The notes under the pieces were generated by a model. That model had not been told where the DNA came from and did no database searches. It saw only the letters and a list, made by a program, of their open reading frames with translations. Shown here one piece after another: positions 24,339 through 33,899 of a stretch of 64,000 nt of DNA. The position numbers and the translations under genes are program-made. The stretch lies in assembly GCF_050596425.1 (NCBI RefSeq), contig NZ_CP192292.1, positions 1,054,001 through 1,118,000 on the forward strand. Direction: 5' to 3'. Origin of the DNA: G963665925 sp050596425. Its GTDB lineage: Bacteria; Bacillota; Clostridia; Peptostreptococcales; Acidaminobacteraceae. How positions within the stretch are numbered: the stretch's first letter is position 1; the number at the start of each line of letters is the position of its first letter.

Positions 24339-24364
24339 AAAGCCCTAACTCGAGTTAGGGCTTT
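24339..24364. terminator. Bidirectional terminator between convergent genes
   Basis: AAAGCCCTAACTC and GAGTTAGGGCTTT form a perfect 26-bp palindrome, A-rich on the left and T-rich on the right. It serves the regulator remnant on the + strand and possibly the hydrolase on the - strand. Confidence 0.85.
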
Positions 24365-24403
24365 ATTGTAATTTTAATCTCCTTACGTTCTACTTAACTC
24401 AGG

Positions 24404-25492
24404 TCATTTAGCGGGAAAACGGTCAGCCACATCGCGAATAAGCTCCATAAAACGCATAGATTCATCAACCCAGGGGCTGTGACCAGAATGCTCAAAAACA
24501 ATATACTCTTTTTCTGGGGCTTTAAGTTTTTCAAAGTAGTCTTTTGAAAAGTCTTGAGGGGCATTTAAATCATGTTTCCCCACGACAAATACAACTGGTA
24601 TTTTAAGCTCTGGGTACATGGTACGCACATCGTAATCATAAAGCTGGGGATAAACAGTGTTAAAGGTAGTGATCATGCCTCGAAAATAATTAACCTTATC
24701 AAAAAGGGTATATTCAGGTCCCATGACATCAGTGAATGTATCATATCCAGGCCCATGGATGTCGGGATTGTTTGACATGATTTTTGTTAGTGTCATGAGT
24801 GATTTTGACGCCTTCCAAATCATGTCTTTTCCATGATAAGGTGGAGGTCCTTGTTCTTTAAGGGTTTTAAAGAGATCCGTGTCATTTTCCTTTGCATAGG
24901 AAAGGGCTGTTTTATAATTACGGACTTCAGTGGCATCAAAATCAACCATTTGTCCAGTGGTTATAAGGGCCGCATAATCTTCTGGAGAAGCGTTAGCCAT
25001 CATAATTCCAAGAAAACTTCCCCAGGATTCACCAACCATATAAATTTGATCCTTGTTGAGTTGTTGCTTTAAAAACTGTGTTAATGCACGACCGTCTTTT
25101 AAGTAATCACCAGGTGTCAAATCCTGAATCATTCTAGAATTATATGACTTTGCAGCGCCGGGTTGGTCCCAATTTACCACCACAAAATCGTCTTCCAGAT
25201 CTCTAAGAAGACGGCGTGTGGCTGCAAGTTGTGACCCACCAGGCCCGCCTGCTAAAAATAGTATAACCGGATTGTCTACATTTTTTCCCCGAATGGTAAT
25301 CCACTGTTTTCGGCCATTAAGCTCGACCATCATCATTTCAGAAATACTATTTTCTATAATCTGACCTTCTTTATCCAAGATGGGGGGCGTCTTGGCCGTA
25401 AACATTGTTACAACCTGAAGAATTAACAGGACTATGATGACAAATCCCACTATCAATATAAAAGACTTTGCCAAATATTTTACTGCTTTCAT
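24404..25492 (-). CDS. Membrane-anchored alpha/beta hydrolase (prolyl-iminopeptidase-like)
   Basis: A 362-residue protein with one N-terminal membrane segment (about residues 8-30) and an extracytoplasmic alpha/beta-hydrolase domain. It shows an oxyanion-hole stretch LFLAGGPGGSQ, the nucleophile elbow GESWGS and a late histidine in FEHSGHSPWVDE; the acid is probably in VVGKHDLNAP. The fold resembles proline iminopeptidases and related esterases; substrate unknown. I place the start at 25492, seven bases after GAGG; the ATG at 25498 is only one base from that site. Single gene. Confidence 0.82.
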   Translation of the reverse strand: MKAVKYLAKSFILIVGFVIIVLLILQVVTMFTAKTPPILDKEGQIIENSISEMMMVELNGRKQWITIRGKNVDNPVILFLAGGPGGSQLAATRRLLRDLEDDFVVVNWDQPGAAKSYNSRMIQDLTPGDYLKDGRALTQFLKQQLNKDQIYMVGESWGSFLGIMMANASPEDYAALITTGQMVDFDATEVRNYKTALSYAKENDTDLFKTLKEQGPPPYHGKDMIWKASKSLMTLTKIMSNNPDIHGPGYDTFTDVMGPEYTLFDKVNYFRGMITTFNTVYPQLYDYDVRTMYPELKIPVVFVVGKHDLNAPQDFSKDYFEKLKAPEKEYIVFEHSGHSPWVDESMRFMELIRDVADRFPAK

Positions 25493-25693
25493 TTTCATAC
25501 CTCACAAATCAATTTTTCTATCCGAGCACTTTGCAATGATACCTTTGCAAATGCTTTAACCTTTAGCATATAACCTTGATAGAGCATTAAAAGAGGTTTT
25601 GATATATGCGTTCTCATGAGGTATCTTATATTGAATGAAATAACATGCCCCCTATCCATGGTTAGGGATTTGTTGTGAATTGAGGATGAATAA

Positions 25694-25730
25694 ATAAAAA
25701 AACCTCAGCTTACAGGCGTATAAGCTGAGG
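25694..25730 (-). terminator. Terminator of the oppA-like gene
   Basis: On the - strand CCTCAGCTTA and TAAGCTGAGG form a perfect 10-bp stem around an eight-base loop, followed by TTTTTTTAT. Confidence 0.9.
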
Positions 25731-25775
25731 CCTTATAGCATGTGTAGAGGGGATTAATCGTCTACACGTGTTGCT

Positions 25776-27443
25776 TTATTCAGACACGATTTCGGCAAAA
25801 CCGAAGAACCATGTACTACGTGAATTTCTTTCCCAATCAACCACTTTTTCTGAAACCATAATAGGGTCTGTGTAGTAGTAGATTGGAAGATATGCAGAAG
25901 CATCCATTATCATGTCATGGGCCTTGTATAGAAGGTCAAATCGCTCTGCTGGCGCTTGCGTTTTCGCTGTTTCTATAATTTGATCGTATTCAGCAGAGTT
26001 CCAATTCGCATAGTTCATAGGAGAATTGGAAATGAACATGCCAAGGTATGTCATTGGATCAGAATAGTCACCTAGCCATCCCGCACGGGCAATCTGGAAG
26101 TTCCCTTGCTTTCTGGTGTCTTGGAACACAGCGAATTCCTGATTTGTTAGAGTTACATCTATACCAAGATTTTGTTTCCACATTTCTTGAATAGATTCTG
26201 CAATGGACTTATGACCTTCCGATGTATTGTACATAATTTCAAGAACGGGGAATCCTTCACCATCAGGATAACCAGCTTCAGCTAAAAGTTCACGAGCTTT
26301 TTCAACCCCAGAACTGTCAACAGGAATACCCGAGTCACCTGCTTCAACTGCAAACACATTGCCATTGTGGTCTCTGGATGACTGCGAAACCATTGTTGTT
26401 GCAGGAATTTGACCACCTTTTGTTACTGTTTCTACAATAGCTGTACGATCGATCGCTAAATTAAGAGCACGGCGAACTTTTGCATTGTCCATAGGTTCAA
26501 CTGTAGTATTAAAAGCATAGTAATAAAGACCATCTTGAGGTAAAATCATGAAACTTGGGTCTTCAGCAAGCAGACGTGGAATTTCAGCATTTGGCATGGA
26601 ATCAATGACGTGAATTTGACCTGATTCATAACCTGTTAGTGCTGTGGCTTCATCCACGATCATCAAGGCTTCTATTTGGTCAAGGCTCACTTGGTCAGCC
26701 CGCCAGTAATGAGGGTTCTTAGTGAGCACTATGCGGTCTGCATTCTTATATTCTTTAAGCATAAAAGGTCCATTTACTACAGATGTGTCTGGGTCAACTG
26801 CCCATCCACCATCAGGCCCTTGAACAACTGCCGATTCTTTCACCGGGAAGAATGTATAAAAGGCAGTTAAGCCAAGAAAATATGGTGTCGGCGATTTCAG
26901 TGTGACTTCAAAAGTCTGTTCGTTTATGGCTCTAAAAGTGTCAACATTGGCCTCTGAAAAAATGAACATGTACTCAGAAGCTGTGGCCGGGTCAAGAACA
27001 CGATTCCACGCATATTCAAAATCGTAAGCTGTTAGGGACTCCCCATCGGACCACTTAAGGCCATCTCGTAAAGTAAAGGTATAAACCAGCTTGTCATCGC
27101 TAATCGTGTAAGACTCTGCCATAGCAGGTTCAAGCTTGCCATCCACTTCTCGCATAAGTCCCTCAAACATATTATTAATAACATCCCCACCGTCAGAAGC
27201 AGCATTTAAGCCCGGGTCAATCGTTTTCGGTTCAGAACCAATATTCCAAACCAGTGTTTGAGCCACTTCGGTCGCTGTATTTTCTGCCAAGTCATTACTT
27301 TGCTCATTGCTATTATTCTGTTCACTGCTTGCATCGGTGGAAGAATCACTCGTTTCCACTTGCGGATCTTGAGTAGAGCCACAACCCACCAGTGACATAG
27401 TCACAAGCGTCATAACTATAATAATTGAAATAAATTTTCTCAA
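25776..27443 (-). CDS. Oligopeptide ABC transporter substrate-binding lipoprotein (OppA type)
   Basis: A 555-residue family 5 extracellular solute-binding protein. The signal peptide ends in the lipobox LVGC with Cys21 as the lipidation site, followed by a Ser/Asn/Glu-rich linker and the family stretches NIGSEPKTIDPGLN and EYAWNRVLDPATASEY. It would present peptides to an Opp-type permease, but no permease or ATPase gene is adjacent, so it is an orphan. Start is TTG 27443 with GGAGGAG upstream. The adjacent chemoreceptor and hydrolase are on the same strand but in separate units. Confidence 0.92.
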   Translation of the reverse strand: MRKFISIIIVMTLVTMSLVGCGSTQDPQVETSDSSTDASSEQNNSNEQSNDLAENTATEVAQTLVWNIGSEPKTIDPGLNAASDGGDVINNMFEGLMREVDGKLEPAMAESYTISDDKLVYTFTLRDGLKWSDGESLTAYDFEYAWNRVLDPATASEYMFIFSEANVDTFRAINEQTFEVTLKSPTPYFLGLTAFYTFFPVKESAVVQGPDGGWAVDPDTSVVNGPFMLKEYKNADRIVLTKNPHYWRADQVSLDQIEALMIVDEATALTGYESGQIHVIDSMPNAEIPRLLAEDPSFMILPQDGLYYYAFNTTVEPMDNAKVRRALNLAIDRTAIVETVTKGGQIPATTMVSQSSRDHNGNVFAVEAGDSGIPVDSSGVEKARELLAEAGYPDGEGFPVLEIMYNTSEGHKSIAESIQEMWKQNLGIDVTLTNQEFAVFQDTRKQGNFQIARAGWLGDYSDPMTYLGMFISNSPMNYANWNSAEYDQIIETAKTQAPAERFDLLYKAHDMIMDASAYLPIYYYTDPIMVSEKVVDWERNSRSTWFFGFAEIVSE

Positions 27444-27539
27444 TGCTCTCTCCTCCTTAAGAATACACCTGTCTGATTACGTCCCCTCATCGACACATTA
27501 ACGACTTGGTAAAAGGTTATCAGAAGGGAGGGCGGTTGA

Positions 27540-27559
27540 AACCTAACTAAAGTTAGGTT
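27540..27559 (-). promoter_or_regulatory. Palindrome upstream of the oppA-like gene
   Basis: AACCTAAC-TAAA-GTTAGGTT is a perfect 8-bp inverted repeat about 100 bases before the oppA-like start and 139 bases past the chemoreceptor stop. It lacks a T-run, so an operator is as likely as a weak terminator. Confidence 0.45.
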
Positions 27560-27697
27560 CTCAGACTGCATTAAATTCCTTTATCCTGCCTTGCTCGTGT
27601 TTTTCTGGTTTAATCACGTACCCCAGTACACTCAAAAACATAAAAAAAACATAAATCTCTTTCCTATGGGTTAAGATCTATGTTCTTTGTAATTGTG

Positions 27698-29215
27698 TTA
27701 TGAAATTTTTATTTGTACCAGGTTTGTGGTGTGGTCATTGAGGCTAAACACTTGTTCTCCACTGGATGATAGGTTTTCCACCTGTTTTAATATACCTTCA
27801 AAGATTTCAAGCAATTGTCTAGATAAATCATTGGCCTCGTCATAAGCCTTTCGAGCCTTCGTCTCATTGCCCTCTTCAATGGCCTCAAGCACTATATGTG
27901 CTTTCTGGTGAAGGGCGTTGTGGCGTTCATTAATAGCCGCCCATTCCTCTTTAATCGAAGGGTGGTGGACTTCAATGGAGTGGTAGAAGTGACCAAAACG
28001 ACATTTGTGACCATCTGCCTGAATGGGCATAGATTCCATGCGTGTGGCCATTTCATGAAGGCGATCCATCCATTTCTTGTGGCTGTCTAATGCACCATTG
28101 ACATGGGCTTCAAACTTGCTATTACTGATGTGGTTTACACCTCTATTTACAGTGGTTGTGAGACCTTTTACCACTTTGGAAATTTCATCATCGATTTCTG
28201 AGATCTGACCAGCGGCTTTAAAGGCTGTCTCAGCATCAACACTAATTTTCTGAGCCATCGCTGAAATGTCTTCAGAGGATTCAGCTGCCGTTTGCATGGC
28301 AGATGAAATTTCACTTGTCGTTCCACTGATCTGTTGACTTAGCCCAGTTAGATCGTTTATGTATTCAACTGTCTTTTCTAAATTGTTCACATTGCTTTCA
28401 AAGGAGATGCTCACAGCTTCCAGCTTGCCGGACATTTCTTCAGAGGATGTCAGGGTATGATCCACACCATTTCGACTGGCTTGGGTTGTTTGTCGAATAT
28501 TGCCCATAAAAGCATTCATGTTGTCCAGCTTTGATTTGGTGTCTTCTGCAAGTTTTCTAATTTCCTCTGCGACAACGGCGAATCCACGCCCATGTTCTCC
28601 AGCTCTAGCGGCTTCAATGCTGGCATTCAGGGCCAGTAGATTTGTTTGATCAGCAATTCCCGCGACCCCTTGTACAATTTGATCAACTTCTAAGGAGATA
28701 TCTTCAAGTTCACTGATTTTAGCAGATAAGTCTCTGGCATTGTCCATTACGGTGTCTTTTAAGTTGTTGATATTGTTCAGCTCTTTCATACTTTGCTTGT
28801 TGACTTCGATGAGTTCGTTAGATTGCGAGCTCAACTCTTCCATTGTACGTGCTTGTGTCAGAACCGATGTTTCCACCTCTGACATACTAGCCGTTGTTTG
28901 CTCAACCATTGCCATATTTGACTCGCTGGCAAGAGCAAGGCTTTCAGCGAACTTGCGAAGTTCCTTAGCAATATGAGACATCTGAACATCGAAATCACTC
29001 AGGTTGGAACTCTGTGTCAGTAAGTCTTCAAGATAGCCTGCTGTTTTTTCATCATTTTCTAGAAATTTTTCAAACAGTTCCAATATATTTTCATGTTTTT
29101 TAACCTTTAAGCCTTTTGGTGGTATAGATTCAACACCGCTGGCCTTTTTTTGAACATGGCTAAGCACCTTATCAACTTCTGCGCAGTTCTTATTCCTGAC
29201 GAATTTCCCGAACAT
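27698..29215 (-). CDS. Soluble methyl-accepting chemotaxis protein with CZB zinc-binding domain
   Basis: A 505-residue chemoreceptor without any transmembrane segment. It has an N-terminal helical region and a signalling domain with the conserved hairpin tip (GIADQTNLLALNASIEAARAG). A C-terminal chemoreceptor zinc-binding (CZB) domain holds ligands visible in SHKKWMDRLHE, CRFGHFYHS and ERHNALHQ. CZB receptors sense zinc or oxidants such as HOCl in the cytoplasm. I use ATG 29215 because GGAGGG, which lies between the two candidate ATGs, is four bases upstream; the ATG at 29227 has no ribosome binding site. Transcribed alone. Confidence 0.9.
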   Translation of the reverse strand: MFGKFVRNKNCAEVDKVLSHVQKKASGVESIPPKGLKVKKHENILELFEKFLENDEKTAGYLEDLLTQSSNLSDFDVQMSHIAKELRKFAESLALASESNMAMVEQTTASMSEVETSVLTQARTMEELSSQSNELIEVNKQSMKELNNINNLKDTVMDNARDLSAKISELEDISLEVDQIVQGVAGIADQTNLLALNASIEAARAGEHGRGFAVVAEEIRKLAEDTKSKLDNMNAFMGNIRQTTQASRNGVDHTLTSSEEMSGKLEAVSISFESNVNNLEKTVEYINDLTGLSQQISGTTSEISSAMQTAAESSEDISAMAQKISVDAETAFKAAGQISEIDDEISKVVKGLTTTVNRGVNHISNSKFEAHVNGALDSHKKWMDRLHEMATRMESMPIQADGHKCRFGHFYHSIEVHHPSIKEEWAAINERHNALHQKAHIVLEAIEEGNETKARKAYDEANDLSRQLLEIFEGILKQVENLSSSGEQVFSLNDHTTNLVQIKIS

Positions 29216-29388
29216 AAAACCCTCCATTTACAGTATGTGTAATGATTATAATAATATAGCCGTTAGCCCAACAATAACATATTATAGGAAATTAGTCATG
29301 TTTAATAAAGTAAAGTTTTTGTACTATAAAGATTAAGATTTTAGGTCTATATAGTCAATGTTACATGCTGATTCAAATACATAAATAC

Positions 29389-29422
29389 CCATTTTGGTGA
29401 GTAACTTTAATTACCAAAAATG
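29389..29422 (+). promoter_or_regulatory. Inverted repeat upstream of the intact LuxR/TPR regulator
   Basis: CCATTTTGGT (29389-29398) and ACCAAAAATGA (29413-29422) are near-complementary arms 14 bases apart, about 45 bases before the start codon. A candidate operator, possibly for autoregulation. Confidence 0.4.
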
Positions 29423-29465
29423 ATATGATATATATTAAGTTAGAACAAATTGGGGGAGGAAATGT

Positions 29466-31016
29466 ATGAAGAATGGGGAAAAAATGTATCAGTTAGACAA
29501 GCTGATAGAGGAAAAAACTTATGATAGGGCAGTGGAATTTATAATGTCTGAATTTTCAGCACTTATAGATTCTTATGAGAGGCAGAGACTTTATAAACTG
29601 ATTGATCAAATACCAGATACGTGTTTATCAAGTGCTAAAATATGCTTGATTATAGGCCTTGTTGCCTACTATGCAGGGGATAATGATAAGGTGAATAGCA
29701 TGCTCCTAAAAGCTCAAGTGATTGGGATTGAGTCATCTGATGAAGCCGTACTAAAACAAGCTGTCATGTGTATTTCTATGGTGACAAAAACCATAAAAGA
29801 AAGAGTGGAAGTTGCTCAAAAAGGTATTGGATTGATTGATGAAGAAACGGACAGGGCTATATCAGGTCACATATATATGTTTTATGCACATGTGCTTTCG
29901 GCCCTACCTGACTTTGCAAGGTCGCAAACAGCCTACCACAAGGCAATTGATGATTTTTCACAGAAGAAAATGAGATTCAAAGCCACACTTGCTACGCTAA
30001 ACTATAATATACTCCTCAACACCAGGGGAGACCACCATCAGGTTATATGGAATTGTTCTGAGTTTATAAACAAGTCAGGGTCTGTGCATGGTCAAAGCAA
30101 TCAATATTTATTTATCGTTGAGTCCGTGTTAGGTGCGGCCTATATTTTGACAGGAAAAACAGCCCTGGCCACAAGCCTGCTTGAAAATGCACTCGTTAAA
30201 GCCTACAACTTGGAGTTTGTCCATATGTATGGTTTTATTGTTAATTGGCTATTTGAAGCTTATTTACAGCAAGGGCGGGAAAATGAGATCGTCCACATGC
30301 TGAGAAAATATGTAACTTCAACCAAGCCTCTAGGTGATATGTGGATACAGCTTATGTACCATCAAAAACAAGCAAGGTATGCTCTTCACTACAATAAGAA
30401 ACCTCAGCAAAAAGATGTAGAAGCCCTCGAAATATGTTATGAAATGCAAAAAGAGAACAGTTGTATTTACCTAATTCAAATCATGACAGAATTGACCTTA
30501 AAAGAACACTCGAGACTGGCCAGTCCCCTCGTTATTGAAAAAAAGCTGGAGCAATATAAGTACAAGGGACTTAAATCTGATTGTATACTTTTAAATCTTT
30601 TGCTTGCTATGTGGTATGATGCAAGCGGTGCAACGGAAAAGGCCCTGCCCTATTTCAATGAGGCAGTGGCCCTGAGTATAGATTGTCATAGCGTTTACTA
30701 TTTAAACATGTATATGGATCTCACAAAAAAATACAAAAAGCATTTAAAACAAAATCAAATGAATAGCCTAAACGAGATGGGCCTGGAAATTAAAACAGTA
30801 AAAGACCAGTGGGAAAGCAATGCATTTGACTTGACCAGCAGGGAATTTGAGGTCTTAGCCCTCCTAAATGACGGTCTAAGCAACAAATCTATTTCTGAAA
30901 AACTCTTTATTAGTGTTGGAACTACAAAATGGCATCTTAACAACATTTATGGAAAACTTGGGGTTGGACGAAGGACTGAAGCCCTTACTTTTGCAAGAGA
31001 TCAAGGTTTATTTTAA
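29466..31016 (+). CDS. LuxR-type HTH regulator with helical (TPR-like) sensor region
   Basis: A 516-residue protein: residues about 1-440 are all-helical and look TPR-like, in the manner of MalT-type regulators without the ATPase. The C-terminus is a LuxR HTH (LTSREFEVLALLNDGLSNKSI, then ISVGTTKWHLNNIYGKLGV). Start ATG follows GGGGGAGGA. It is paralogous to the IS-disrupted regulator at 20979-24340, and both are close in length and end structure. It could compensate for the lost copy. Targets are unknown. Its stop abuts the stop of the convergent HD gene. Confidence 0.85.
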   Translation: MKNGEKMYQLDKLIEEKTYDRAVEFIMSEFSALIDSYERQRLYKLIDQIPDTCLSSAKICLIIGLVAYYAGDNDKVNSMLLKAQVIGIESSDEAVLKQAVMCISMVTKTIKERVEVAQKGIGLIDEETDRAISGHIYMFYAHVLSALPDFARSQTAYHKAIDDFSQKKMRFKATLATLNYNILLNTRGDHHQVIWNCSEFINKSGSVHGQSNQYLFIVESVLGAAYILTGKTALATSLLENALVKAYNLEFVHMYGFIVNWLFEAYLQQGRENEIVHMLRKYVTSTKPLGDMWIQLMYHQKQARYALHYNKKPQQKDVEALEICYEMQKENSCIYLIQIMTELTLKEHSRLASPLVIEKKLEQYKYKGLKSDCILLNLLLAMWYDASGATEKALPYFNEAVALSIDCHSVYYLNMYMDLTKKYKKHLKQNQMNSLNEMGLEIKTVKDQWESNAFDLTSREFEVLALLNDGLSNKSISEKLFISVGTTKWHLNNIYGKLGVGRRTEALTFARDQGLF

Positions 31017-31556
31017 TCATTTTCCAAAGACTAATTTTACATAACGGCAATACTCTTCATGCATAGTAATGTGAGAAAGGTCATCGAGATTTTTACACAT
31101 TTCAGTGTTGTACCACTTTTGATCTTCATAGCCTGCATTGAAGCAGTCCCAAAGATTGTCTCCCATGGTTTCTAGATTTCTGTAAATGCTTCTTATGTTG
31201 CTGAGTTTATCAGCAAGTATTATCATCTTCATGTCAAAATCAGCATCATTTTTGACAAAGTCAAGCATATATTGTTTTCGTTCAGACCATGGCCTTGATT
31301 TATCGGGTTCTGAGCATCCTTTAACAAGTTCAGCGACCCTGTTTCCAAATTGATCTTTTATATCGGAAAGAGTGACATAAGTGTCCTCAATCGTATCATG
31401 TAAAATACCTGCAATGACAACGTCTTCATCTGCATTCATGGCAAGAAGCATCATACCGACTTCAATGGGATGTGCGGCGTAAATATCTCCGTCCAGCTTT
31501 CGGATTTGCTTGTCATGGGCGTTGAGAGCAAGTTGTATAGCTTCATATAGTCTCAT
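31017..31556 (-). CDS. HD-domain hydrolase, RelA/SpoT-hydrolase-like
   Basis: A 179-residue protein with the HD metal-phosphohydrolase signature: an early histidine in YAAHPIEVG, HDTIEDT near residue 53, and a later aspartate in ILADKLSNIRS. This combination is typical of small ppGpp-hydrolase-like (MESH1-type) proteins and related HD enzymes. There is no synthetase domain. It may hydrolyse (p)ppGpp or another nucleotide; I cannot decide. It is convergent with the LuxR/TPR gene with no gap. Confidence 0.8.
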   Translation of the reverse strand: MRLYEAIQLALNAHDKQIRKLDGDIYAAHPIEVGMMLLAMNADEDVVIAGILHDTIEDTYVTLSDIKDQFGNRVAELVKGCSEPDKSRPWSERKQYMLDFVKNDADFDMKMIILADKLSNIRSIYRNLETMGDNLWDCFNAGYEDQKWYNTEMCKNLDDLSHITMHEEYCRYVKLVFGK

Positions 31557-31735
31557 AAAATCACATCCTTTTTTGAATGATACAGTGGTGATATGTCATA
31601 TATGCCCAAAATTATGGAAATCAACCATCATGGATTCCTTCTTATGTGTTATATGACGCTCTGTAAGGGTATATTTGCCACATGAGGACGTTTCTGTCCG
31701 CATTATACTAGAAGAAAAGACCTTGGAGGTGGCAA

Positions 31736-33727
31736 ATGAAATCTATAGATCAAAAAACCGTTGAAACAATAAGGCTACTCGCTGCGGATGGCGTTCAAAA
31801 AGCCAATTCTGGACATCCTGGATTGCCAATGGGTGCAGCGCCAATGGCATATGTCCTATGGAAGGACTATTTAAGAGGGAGTGCGACCGATCCCTCATGG
31901 GATAATAGAGACAGGTTTGTGCTTTCGGCTGGACATGGGTCCATGTTGATTTATACCTTGCTCCATCTATTTGGTTATGATTTGTCTATGGATGAGTTGA
32001 AAAACTTTAGACAAATGGGATCAATGACACCAGGACATCCCGAGTATGGTATGACCGTAGGTGTAGAAACGACAACAGGACCTCTGGGACAAGGCATCTC
32101 TAATGCAGTTGGAATGGCCATAGCAGAAAGACACCTGGCCGCAAATTTCAATAAAACCGGTCACCGCGTGATTGACCATTATACTTATGTTATTGCGGGG
32201 GATGGAGACCTTATGGAAGGGGTTGCAAGTGAAGCGTGTTCTCTTGCGGGTCATTTAAAACTTGGCAAGCTTATTGTGCTCTATGATGATAATAATATTA
32301 CAATTGATGGTGGAACAGATAAGTCTTTCACTGAAGATGTGGGTAAACGATTTGAAGCCTATGGATGGGATGTGGTCAGTGTCCGTGATGGAAATGACCT
32401 GGAGAGCATATCAAGTGCAATAGAAAAGGCAAGAATCGATACGACAAAACCCACCCTCATAAAGGTAAAAACTGTTATTGGATATGGCAGTCCAAATAAG
32501 GCTGGAACATCAGGTGTTCATGGTTCGCCACTGGGTGAAGATGAATTAAGATTAACAAAGGAACTCATGGGTTGGGATCCAGATGGATCTTTCGTGATAC
32601 CTGATGATGTCAACGAACATCTCAAATCCATCATTGATAAGCGTGAAATTGAGCGATTTATGTGGGAAGAAAACCTAGAATCCTATTTTGAAGCTTATCC
32701 AGATATGAAGCAAAAATGGGAAACTTGGCATGAATATGAAATGCCTAAAGAACTGCTTGAACATCCTAATCTTTGGAGCTCATTCTCAGAAAAAGAGGCC
32801 ACTAGAGCAAGTGGTGGACGCATGATCAATATTGTTAAAAAATATGTGCCAAATCTCGTAGGTGGGTCTGCAGACCTTAATGCTTCTACAAAAACCTATT
32901 TAAAGGATTGTGGTGATTTTGATTGGGATACACCGGAAGGTTCAAATATATTCTTCGGTGTTAGAGAACATGCTATGGCAGCCATTATGAATGGTTTATC
33001 CCTACATGGCGGACTGAGGGCATTTGGCTCAACATTCCTAGTGTTTTCAGACTATATGAAGCCTTCATTAAGGCTTGCAGCCCTTATGGGACAACCTGTT
33101 ATCCATATCTTTACCCATGACAGTATAGGCGTTGGAGAAGATGGTCCAACCCATCAACCTATTGAACATGTCATGATGCTTAGGGGCATTCCGAATCTTC
33201 ATGTTTTCCGCCCTGGTGATCCAAAAGAAACAGCAGTGGCTTGGATTGAAGCTCTTAAGCACACTGAAGGTCCATCGGCTATTGTTCTTACACGACAGGC
33301 ACTTCCACCACAAGAAGGTGTCCACAAGGGATCGCACCATGGCGCTTATGTCCTTCTCAAGGAGGATGGAGACCACCCAGAAGTCATACTCATGGCAAGT
33401 GGTTCAGAAGTACCTGTGGCAGTGAATGCAGCAAAACTTCTTAAAGGCTCTGGAATTGATGCTCGTGTGGTTAGTATGCTTTGCCAAGAGCTCTTTGATG
33501 CCCAAACAGACCAGTACAAGGAAGATGTCTTGCCAAGCGCTATAAGGACAAGAGTTTCTGTTGAAGCGGGTATAACTATGGGCTGGGAAAAATACACAGG
33601 TCTTGATGGACTCAACATTGGACTTGACCGATTTGGCGAGTCTGCACCTGGTGATGACCTCATGAAACATTTTGGGTTTGAGGCAGAGCAGGTGGCCGAA
33701 AAAGTTAAAAAATACTTGTCTGTGTAA
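31736..33727 (+). CDS. tkt: Transketolase, full length
   Basis: A 663-residue thiamine diphosphate enzyme of the non-oxidative pentose phosphate pathway, transferring two-carbon ketol units. Recognisable are ANSGHPGLPMGAAPMAY near the start, the TPP-binding GDGDLMEGVASEA to DDNNITIDG segment, FGVREHAMAAIMNG and DSIGVGEDGPTHQPIEH. Start ATG follows TTGGAGGTGG. The same window also encodes a split transketolase at 60945-62728, so two forms coexist. Transcribed alone and closed by a strong terminator. Confidence 0.96.
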   Translation: MKSIDQKTVETIRLLAADGVQKANSGHPGLPMGAAPMAYVLWKDYLRGSATDPSWDNRDRFVLSAGHGSMLIYTLLHLFGYDLSMDELKNFRQMGSMTPGHPEYGMTVGVETTTGPLGQGISNAVGMAIAERHLAANFNKTGHRVIDHYTYVIAGDGDLMEGVASEACSLAGHLKLGKLIVLYDDNNITIDGGTDKSFTEDVGKRFEAYGWDVVSVRDGNDLESISSAIEKARIDTTKPTLIKVKTVIGYGSPNKAGTSGVHGSPLGEDELRLTKELMGWDPDGSFVIPDDVNEHLKSIIDKREIERFMWEENLESYFEAYPDMKQKWETWHEYEMPKELLEHPNLWSSFSEKEATRASGGRMINIVKKYVPNLVGGSADLNASTKTYLKDCGDFDWDTPEGSNIFFGVREHAMAAIMNGLSLHGGLRAFGSTFLVFSDYMKPSLRLAALMGQPVIHIFTHDSIGVGEDGPTHQPIEHVMMLRGIPNLHVFRPGDPKETAVAWIEALKHTEGPSAIVLTRQALPPQEGVHKGSHHGAYVLLKEDGDHPEVILMASGSEVPVAVNAAKLLKGSGIDARVVSMLCQELFDAQTDQYKEDVLPSAIRTRVSVEAGITMGWEKYTGLDGLNIGLDRFGESAPGDDLMKHFGFEAEQVAEKVKKYLSV

Positions 33728-33775
33728 GGAAAGTCTCAATCATTTTATACAGGCACTGAATCATTAAACAGATGG

Positions 33776-33822
33776 AAACCGCTTAAACGTGTGCTTAGGG
33801 TACATGGCTTAAGCGGTTTTTA
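33776..33822 (+). terminator. Terminator of tkt
   Basis: AAACCGCTTAA (33776-33786) pairs with CTTAAGCGGTTTT (33808-33820), then T residues. Confidence 0.85.
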
Positions 33823-33899
33823 ATATATTAGGACAAAGAGAAGTATAAGACGGCTATGTAAAACTCATCTTTGAATTGAAAATAAAATTTTTCTAAAGA

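Larger units (their letters stand above)
20979..24340 (+). pseudogene. LuxR/TPR-type regulator gene interrupted by an IS66 element
   Basis: The first 36 codons (20979-21086, starting MTLKRLEDMISNEKYSEAV, with GGGAGGAG upstream) are separated by an insertion sequence from the remaining codons (22892-24340). Removing the element and one copy of the 8-bp duplication restores a single frame of 518 residues. This is nearly the length of the intact paralogue at 29466-31016, to which both ends are similar. The C-terminus carries a LuxR-type HTH (LTERELDVLSLISEGMSNKDV); the middle is helical and TPR-like. The N-terminal fragment ends at a stop inside the element, so the gene is probably inactive as a whole. 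Confidence 0.9.

Noticed and set aside
24404..31016. A functional island linking hydrolase, OppA, chemoreceptor and LuxR/TPR regulators (peptide signalling)
   Set aside because: Each gene has its own control signals and no shared operator could be found; co-location alone is too weak.
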